Source: Mesorhizobium sp. NFR06
Lineage (GTDB): Bacteria; Pseudomonadota; Alphaproteobacteria; Rhizobiales; Rhizobiaceae
Reading direction: 5' to 3'
DNA length: 64,000 bases
Assembly: GCF_900115245.1 (NCBI RefSeq)
Contig: NZ_FOVT01000001.1
Location: 434,001 to 498,000, forward strand
Part shown: piece by piece, positions 59,251 through 64,000 of the stretch
Numbering within the stretch: the stretch's first letter is position 1
Layout: every line of letters starts with the position of its first letter
The notes under the pieces: model-generated
Database searches by the model: none
Seen by the model: only the letters and a program-made list of their open reading frames with translations
Told to the model about the DNA's origin: nothing
Made by a program: the position numbers and the translations under genes

Positions 59251-60807
59251 CTATTCAGCAGCCACGCGCGCCGGCGCCGGCTTGAAGTCCTCGGGGAAAT
59301 GCGTGATCGAGCTCATCACCGGATAGGGCGTGAAACCGCCCAGTGCGCAGAGCGATCCGAACTTCATCGTGTTGCAGAGGTCGGCGACCAGAGCGAGGTT
59401 CTTCTCCGCCTCGATCCCCGCGGCGACCTTGTCGAGAACCTCCACGCCGCGCGTCGAGCCGATGCGGCAGGGCGTGCACTTGCCGCAGCTTTCGATGGCG
59501 CAGAACTCCATGGCGAAGCGCGCCTGCTTCAGCATGTCGGCCGTGTCGTCGAACACGGTGATGCCGGCATGGCCGATCAGTCCATCGCGCTTGGCGAATT
59601 CTTCGTAGTCGAACGGCGTGTCGAACAGAGCGCGCGGGAAATAGGCGCCGAGCGGGCCGCCGACCTGCACTGCCTTCACCGGACGCCCCGAAGCCGTGCC
59701 GCCGCCGATCTCGTCGACGATTTCGCCGAGCGTCAAGCCGAAGGCCGTCTCGAACAGGCCGCCATGCTTGACGTTGCCGGCGATCTGGATCGGGATCGTG
59801 CCGCGCGAGCGCCCCATGCCGAAATCCTTGTAGTAGGCGGCGCCCTTGTCCATGATGATCGGCACCGAGGCCAGGCTGATCACGTTGTTGATCACCGTCG
59901 GCTTGCCGAACAGGCCCTGGATGGCCGGCAGCGGCGGCTTGGCGCGCACCACGCCGCGCTTGCCCTCGAGGCTGTTTAACAGCGAAGTTTCCTCGCCGCA
60001 GACATAGGCGCCGGCGCCGACGCGGATCTCCATGTCGAAGGCGTTGGGCGAACCCAGCACATTGACGCCCAGCACACCCGCCTTGCGGGCGATGGCGACG
60101 GCCTTGTTCATCGTCGCCACCGCGTGCGGATACTCCGAGCGGATGTAGACGAAACCTTTGGTCGCGCCGGTGGCGATGCCGGCGATCGCCATACCTTCGA
60201 TCAGCACGAAGGGATCGCCCTCCATGATCATGCGGTCGGCGAAAGTGGCGCTGTCGCCCTCGTCGGCGTTGCAGACGATGTATTTGCGGTCGGATTTGGT
60301 ATCCAGCACCGTCTTCCACTTGATGCCGGTCGGGAAGCCGGCGCCGCCGCGGCCGCGCAGGCCGGATTCGGTGACCTGGCTGACGATGTCGGCGGGCGCC
60401 ATGGCGACCGCGTTCTGCAGGCCCGCCAGGCCGCCATGCGACTTATAGCTGTCCAGCGACAGCGGATCGATGACGCCGCAGCGCGCGAAGGTCAGCCGCG
60501 TCTGCTTGGCGAAGAAGGGTATCTTGTCGGGGGAGCCCAGCCAGCGCTTGTGATGGCCGGCCTTGAGGAAGCCGCTGTCGAACAGGCTTTTCACGTCCGA
60601 CGGCTTGACCGGCCCGTAGGCGACGCGGCCCTCGTCCGTGGCCACCTCGACCATCGGCTCCAGGAAATAGGCGCCGCGCGAGCCGTTGCGCACGATCTTG
60701 GCTTCGACGCCGCGCTCCTTGAGTTCCTTCTCGATCGCTTTGGCGACCTTCTCGGCGCCGAGCGCGATGGCGCCGGAATCGCAGGGGATATAGATGCGCG
60801 GGATCAT
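59251..60807 (-). CDS. fdsB: formate dehydrogenase beta (diaphorase) subunit
   Basis: A 518-residue NuoF-like subunit. It has an N-terminal thioredoxin-like domain (residues 1-110), the FMN and NADH site GLRGRGGAGFPTGIKWKT and YICNADEGDSATFADRMIMEGDP-like (here YIVCNADEGDSATFADRMIMEGDP), GAGAYVCGEETSLLNSLEGKRG, and the [4Fe-4S] ligands ESCGKCTPCRIGSTRGVEVLDKV. It accepts electrons from FdsA and reduces NAD. The gene overlaps fdsG by 4 bases (ATGA) and precedes fdsA by 10 bases, so the three are tightly coupled. Confidence 0.96.
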   Translation of the reverse strand: MIPRIYIPCDSGAIALGAEKVAKAIEKELKERGVEAKIVRNGSRGAYFLEPMVEVATDEGRVAYGPVKPSDVKSLFDSGFLKAGHHKRWLGSPDKIPFFAKQTRLTFARCGVIDPLSLDSYKSHGGLAGLQNAVAMAPADIVSQVTESGLRGRGGAGFPTGIKWKTVLDTKSDRKYIVCNADEGDSATFADRMIMEGDPFVLIEGMAIAGIATGATKGFVYIRSEYPHAVATMNKAVAIARKAGVLGVNVLGSPNAFDMEIRVGAGAYVCGEETSLLNSLEGKRGVVRAKPPLPAIQGLFGKPTVINNVISLASVPIIMDKGAAYYKDFGMGRSRGTIPIQIAGNVKHGGLFETAFGLTLGEIVDEIGGGTASGRPVKAVQVGGPLGAYFPRALFDTPFDYEEFAKRDGLIGHAGITVFDDTADMLKQARFAMEFCAIESCGKCTPCRIGSTRGVEVLDKVAAGIEAEKNLALVADLCNTMKFGSLCALGGFTPYPVMSSITHFPEDFKPAPARVAAE

Positions 60808-61277
60808 GAACGCACCTCCGCGACGATCTCTTCGATCTTCTCGTCGTCGAGCCGGCCGATCACTTCGCCGTCAAGCATCGCCGACGGCGAGCAGGCGCAG
60901 AGCCCGAGGCAGTAGACCGGCTCCAGTGTAACCGATCCGTCGCGCGTGGTCTCGTGAAAATCGATGCCGAGCAATTGCTTGACCTTGGCGGCAACGGCGT
61001 CCGAACGCATCGACTGGCAGGCTTCCGCCTGGCAGAGTTTCAGCACATGCCGCCCGGCCGGCTGGGCGCGAAAATCATGATAAAAGCTGACGACGCCATG
61101 CACCTCGGCCCGCGACAGGTTCAGCCCGTCGGCGATAACCGGCAGGGCGTCCTTCGGAACGTGCCCGAATTCTTCCTGTATGCTGTGCAGGATCGGCAGC
61201 AGCGGGCCTTCGAGGCCCTTCATCTCGTCAACGATCGCCGCCGTGCGCGACGCGATCTCGGTACTTGCGGCCTGCAT
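60804..61277 (-). CDS. fdsG: formate dehydrogenase gamma subunit
   Basis: A 157-residue NuoE-like protein. The four ligands of its [2Fe-2S] cluster are in LCQAEACQSM and YCLGLCACSPSAML. The N-terminal helical bundle contains GPLLPILHSIQEEFGHVPKDALPVIADGLNLSRAEVHGVVSFYHDF. It works with FdsB in NAD reduction. First gene of the fds operon; the start at MQAASTEIASR is preferred to an upstream start because conserved sequence begins here. A LysR gene and a LysR box lie 150-200 bases upstream. Confidence 0.95.
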   Translation of the reverse strand: MQAASTEIASRTAAIVDEMKGLEGPLLPILHSIQEEFGHVPKDALPVIADGLNLSRAEVHGVVSFYHDFRAQPAGRHVLKLCQAEACQSMRSDAVAAKVKQLLGIDFHETTRDGSVTLEPVYCLGLCACSPSAMLDGEVIGRLDDEKIEEIVAEVRS

Positions 61278-61429
61278 GGTCACGCAGCGCCCTCCCTGGG
61301 TCGTGGCATCCAACCATATGTCGCCCAAACTCTTAGCAATTTTGGGGCAACGACATGCGCGGACGCAATATCGCTAAGTCCTTACGAAATCAGAGGAAAC
61401 CTCCGAGATCAATAAAGCGCTTCCGTTGG

Positions 61430-61450
61430 TTGATAGAAATTTTCTATCAA
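61430..61450. promoter_or_regulatory. LysR operator upstream of the fds operon
   Basis: Perfect 9-base arms TTGATAGAA (61430-61438) and TTCTATCAA (61442-61450) around ATT; the inner part keeps T-N11-A, the LysR consensus. A second, imperfect dyad CAGAGG-AAA-CCTCCG lies at 61391-61405, closer to fdsG. The site is between the LysR gene and fdsG, so it is probably bound by that LysR protein. Confidence 0.75.
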
Positions 61451-61475
61451 CACGCGGCAGCTCGCATTCTCTAGC

Positions 61476-62375
61476 CTAGCGATGGGCACGGAAATCGTCC
61501 GCCAGCGCCATCGCCTCGTCCAGCAGCGCCTGCACCAGCGGCGTGTGCGGTTCGCGCGGCGCCGCCACCAGCCCGACTGTGTGCCTGGCGTCCGGCTCGA
61601 CGATCGGGATTGCCCGGATAGGCTCGGAAAAGCCGAATGTTTCCGCAAGGTTGAGTGGCATGATCGACGACCATTTGCCCGTCCTTATGTGCGAGAACAG
61701 GACGATCATCGAGTTGGATTCCAGCGTCGGGCGCACCTGCACACCGGCTTCCGCCAGATGCTGGTCGATGATGCGGCGGTTCTGCATGTCTGGCGTCAGC
61801 AGGCAGAGCGGCAACTGGCTGATCTCGGCCCAAGTCACTTTGTCGCGGTCCGAATAGGGGTTCCCGATCGCCGTGATCAGCTGGTAGCGCTCGTCATAGA
61901 GCGGCACGCTGGTGACGCGGCCGAGCGGTTCATTGTCGAGATAGGTGATGCCGGCATCGACGTCGAAATTGCCGAGCAGCGTCAACACCTCGATCGAGGT
62001 GCGCGACAGGACCGAGAAGGTGACGCCCGGATGCTTTTCGCGAAACGGCGTCGTCAGCCGCGCCACCATGGCCAAAGCCGTGGGGACCGCCGCAATGCGG
62101 ATGCGGCCTGCGAGGCCGTGACGCGCCGCCCGCATTTCCTCGCGCATGGTCCTTGAGTCGCCGACGATACGGCGCGCCCACACCAGCACCTGCTTGCCTT
62201 CCGGCGTCAGGCCCTGGAAGCGCGAGCCGCGCAGCACCAGCATGACGCCGAGCTGCTCCTCGAGCTGCTTGATGCCGGCCGACAGCGTCGGCTGGGTGAC
62301 GCCGCACACCTCCGCGGCCCGGCCGAAATGCTCCTCCTTGGCCAAAGCGATGAAGAATTCCAGCTTGTCGATCAT
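61476..62375 (-). CDS. LysR regulator of the fds operon
   Basis: A 299-residue LysR regulator. DNA-binding domain: MIDKLEFFIALAKEEHFGRAAEVCGVTQPTLSAGIKQLEEQLGVMLVLRGSRFQGLTPEGKQ. The effector domain follows, RIRIAAVPTALAMVARLTTPFREKHPGVTFSVLSRTSIEVL. It is in the same direction as fdsG and just upstream, an order known from other alphaproteobacterial fds loci where a LysR protein (FdsR) controls formate dehydrogenase. A strong LysR box between the two supports the link. Effector may be formate, by analogy. Confidence 0.92.
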   Translation of the reverse strand: MIDKLEFFIALAKEEHFGRAAEVCGVTQPTLSAGIKQLEEQLGVMLVLRGSRFQGLTPEGKQVLVWARRIVGDSRTMREEMRAARHGLAGRIRIAAVPTALAMVARLTTPFREKHPGVTFSVLSRTSIEVLTLLGNFDVDAGITYLDNEPLGRVTSVPLYDERYQLITAIGNPYSDRDKVTWAEISQLPLCLLTPDMQNRRIIDQHLAEAGVQVRPTLESNSMIVLFSHIRTGKWSSIMPLNLAETFGFSEPIRAIPIVEPDARHTVGLVAAPREPHTPLVQALLDEAMALADDFRAHR

Positions 62376-62534
62376 GCCATCCGTTCCACCACGGTTTGCC
62401 CAAGGTCGGGGAAATCGCCTTGCCGCGCAAGTCGCACGCGCAATCGGATATCGTCCACATTTTTGAGCCGGCTATCTGTTTTCCCGTGCCGCGCATGGCG
62501 GTATGTGGGATAGGAGGATGCAAGGAGGGACGAG

Positions 62535-63176
62535 ATGCTGGGCTGGTTTCGCAAGCTGTTGCCGCGCGAAGATCGCTTCTTCGATCTGTTCGAACGGCAT
62601 TCGCGCACCGTGGTCGGCGGCGCCGAGGCTCTCGAGCAGCTTCTCCATGGCAAGGACATCGACCGCTGGTGTCAAAAGATTATCGATCTCGAAAACGAGG
62701 CCGACGGCATCACGGCGGAAGTTCTGCTTGCCGTCAGGCGCTCCTTCATCACGCCCTTCGATCGCGGCGACATCAAGGACCTGATCCAGTCGATGGATGA
62801 CGCCATCGACATGATGCACAAGACCGTCAAGACGGTGAAACTGTTCGAGGTGAGAGAATTCGACCCCTTGATGCAGGAGATGGGCGACGTCATCGTCCAG
62901 GCGGCTCGATTGGTCGCGGAGGCCATCCCGCTGCTCGGCAAGGTCGGCGCCAATGCCGTACGCCTCAATGCCATCGCCGAGGAGGTCATGCACGTCGAGG
63001 GCCGCGCCGATGACCTGCACGAGCAGGGCCTCAAGGATCTGTTCAGGCGGCATGGCCGCAGCGACGCCATGGCTTATCTGATCGGCAGCGAGATTTATGG
63101 GCAACTGGAGAAGGTGGTCGATCGTTTCGAGGACGTCGCCAACGAGATCAGCGGCATCGTGATCGAGAACGTTTAG
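62535..63176 (+). CDS. DUF47/PhoU-like Pit accessory protein
   Basis: A 213-residue all-helical PhoU-like protein of the DUF47 family: MLGWFRKLLPREDRFFDLFERHSRTVVGGAEALEQLL at the start, DLENEADGITAEVLLAVRRSFITPFDRGDIKDLIQSMDDAIDMMHKTVKTVKLF in the centre (an ExxxD/DxxxD-type metal site pattern) and RFEDVANEISGIVIENV at the end. It is encoded 3 bases before pit, as in Sinorhizobium orfA-pit, and probably modulates the phosphate carrier. GGAGGGACGAG gives a strong ribosome-binding site. No clear Pho box was found upstream. Confidence 0.93.
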   Translation: MLGWFRKLLPREDRFFDLFERHSRTVVGGAEALEQLLHGKDIDRWCQKIIDLENEADGITAEVLLAVRRSFITPFDRGDIKDLIQSMDDAIDMMHKTVKTVKLFEVREFDPLMQEMGDVIVQAARLVAEAIPLLGKVGANAVRLNAIAEEVMHVEGRADDLHEQGLKDLFRRHGRSDAMAYLIGSEIYGQLEKVVDRFEDVANEISGIVIENV

Positions 63177-63179
63177 GCG

Positions 63180-64000
63180 ATGGACGCCACGATCGCCTTT
63201 CCCCTGCTGGTCGGCCTTGTCGCCGTGGCGCTGTTCTTCGATTTCCTCAACGGGCTGCACGACGCCGCCAATTCGATCGCGACCATCGTCTCCACCCGCG
63301 TGCTCAGGCCGCATTACGCGGTGTTCTGGGCGGCTTTCTTCAACTTCATCGCCTTCCTGTTCTTCGGCTTGCATGTCGCCGAGACGGTGGGAAAAGGCAT
63401 CGTCGACGCCAGCATCGTCACGCCGGCGGTGATTTTCGCCGCGCTTGTCGGCGCCATCGTCTGGAACATCGTCACCTGGGTCGCCGGCATTCCGTCGAGC
63501 AGCTCGCACGCGCTGATCGGCGGGCTGGTCGGCGCCGGCGTTGCCAAGGCCGGAACCGGCGCCATCGTCTGGTCAGGGCTCGGCAAGACGGTCGCGGCCA
63601 TCGTGCTCTCCCCGGCGACCGGATTCGTGCTGGCGCTTGTCCTTATTCTCCTCGTGTCGTGGCTGTTCGTGCTGCAGACACCGTTCGCGGTCGACAATAC
63701 GTTTCGCGTCCTGCAGTTCTTTTCCGCCTCGCTTTATTCGCTGGGGCATGGCGGCAACGACGCGCAGAAGACCATGGGCATCATCGCCGTGCTGCTCTAT
63801 TCGCAAGGCGCGCTCGGCCAGACTTTCTACGTGCCGCTCTGGGTGGTCCTCACTTGCCAGTCGGCGCTGGCGCTGGGCACGCTGTTCGGCGGCTGGCGCA
63901 TCGTCCACACGATGGGATCGAAGATCACGCGGCTGAACCCAATGCAGGGGTTTTGCGCCGAGACCGGCGGCGCGATCACGCTTTTCGCCGCCACCTGGCT
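63180..64000 (+). CDS. pit: low-affinity inorganic phosphate transporter, 3' truncated by window
   Basis: The first 273 codons of a PiT-family (PF01384) phosphate symporter; the gene runs past the window end. Family signatures are visible: DFLNGLHDAANSIATIVSTRVLRP in helix 1, GIPSSSSHALIGGLVGAGVAKAG, and SLGHGGNDAQKTMGIIAVLLY. About seven membrane segments are within the window. PiT proteins import metal-phosphate with protons and are constitutive low-affinity uptake systems. The ATG lies 3 bases after the DUF47 stop, so the pair is one transcript and translation is coupled. Confidence 0.95.
   Translation, partial: MDATIAFPLLVGLVAVALFFDFLNGLHDAANSIATIVSTRVLRPHYAVFWAAFFNFIAFLFFGLHVAETVGKGIVDASIVTPAVIFAALVGAIVWNIVTWVAGIPSSSSHALIGGLVGAGVAKAGTGAIVWSGLGKTVAAIVLSPATGFVLALVLILLVSWLFVLQTPFAVDNTFRVLQFFSASLYSLGHGGNDAQKTMGIIAVLLYSQGALGQTFYVPLWVVLTCQSALALGTLFGGWRIVHTMGSKITRLNPMQGFCAETGGAITLFAATW

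Noticed and set aside
56508..59285. 925-codon open frame opposite fdsA
   Set aside because: Exact antisense of a gene with all cofactor motifs; composition is that of a shadow frame.
1..64000. CRISPR arrays, tRNA or rRNA genes, prophage or integrated elements
   Set aside because: No regularly spaced short repeats, no cloverleaf-like sequence noticed in the gaps, and no integrase, transposase or phage gene in any frame.

Overview
The window (64 kb, GC-rich, coding dense) looks like ordinary chromosome of a Rhizobiales alphaproteobacterium, most likely Mesorhizobium or a close relative. The reasons are the porin of the alphaproteobacterial Omp2b type, the two-domain malic enzyme, the FdsGBACD-type formate dehydrogenase, the DUF47-Pit phosphate pair, a DmlA-like haloalkane dehalogenase, and the families of intergenic palindromes typical of rhizobia. 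No phage, insertion sequence, CRISPR array, rRNA or tRNA was seen.

Layout. 1-6.9 kb: end of a metallo-beta-lactamase-fold gene, a self-controlled TetR/NTF2-like operon, mutS and malic enzyme. 7-9.2 kb: a porin with an AT-rich control region and an orphan MbcA/ParS-like antitoxin-type protein. 9.5-16.5 kb: adenosine kinase-type sugar kinase, EamA transporter, CysZ-like protein, PEP-mutase-like enzyme, a secreted unknown, dut plus a HAD phosphatase, an Lrp regulator. 16.5-23.5 kb: a frameshifted class II glutamine amidotransferase, an amidase with an altered oxyanion motif, a FAD oxidase, a TetR-haloalkane dehalogenase pair, prfC. 23.5-29 kb: an ArsR/SRPBCC/VOC operon, ilvD, an MsbA-type exporter. 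29-37.7 kb: a cytosine-deaminase-like enzyme, then transporter, two choline-kinase-like proteins, a methyltransferase, a dimethylglycine/sarcosine dehydrogenase and a DeoR regulator, which may form a one-carbon/amino-alcohol catabolic neighbourhood. 37.8-42.7 kb: thioredoxin-reductase-like/Rrf2 pair, a two-component system, a phospholipid-methyltransferase-like protein and DedA. 42.7-49.9 kb: LysR plus a ydcSTUV-patD-type polyamine/GABA operon. 50-54.8 kb: a minus-strand group of FAD oxidoreductase, small alpha/beta proteins, a CMD-family protein and a three-domain hydrolase/pseudo-cyclase/LuxR regulator. 54.9-62.4 kb: the NAD-dependent formate dehydrogenase operon and its LysR. 62.5-64 kb: DUF47-Pit phosphate uptake, cut by the window end.

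The most interesting signals are: a leader with two tandem intrinsic-terminator hairpins upstream of the kinase/dimethylglycine-dehydrogenase operon (36.6-36.85 kb), which fits an attenuator, riboswitch or small RNA; the hydrolase/pseudo-cyclase/LuxR fusion protein; the orphan antitoxin-like protein; the amidase with a conserved Lys-Ser-Ser triad but a replaced Gly-Gly; a likely leaderless TetR transcript; and several near-perfect operator dyads that predict specific autoregulation. All functional names rest on recognised motifs and remembered family members. No database search was run.
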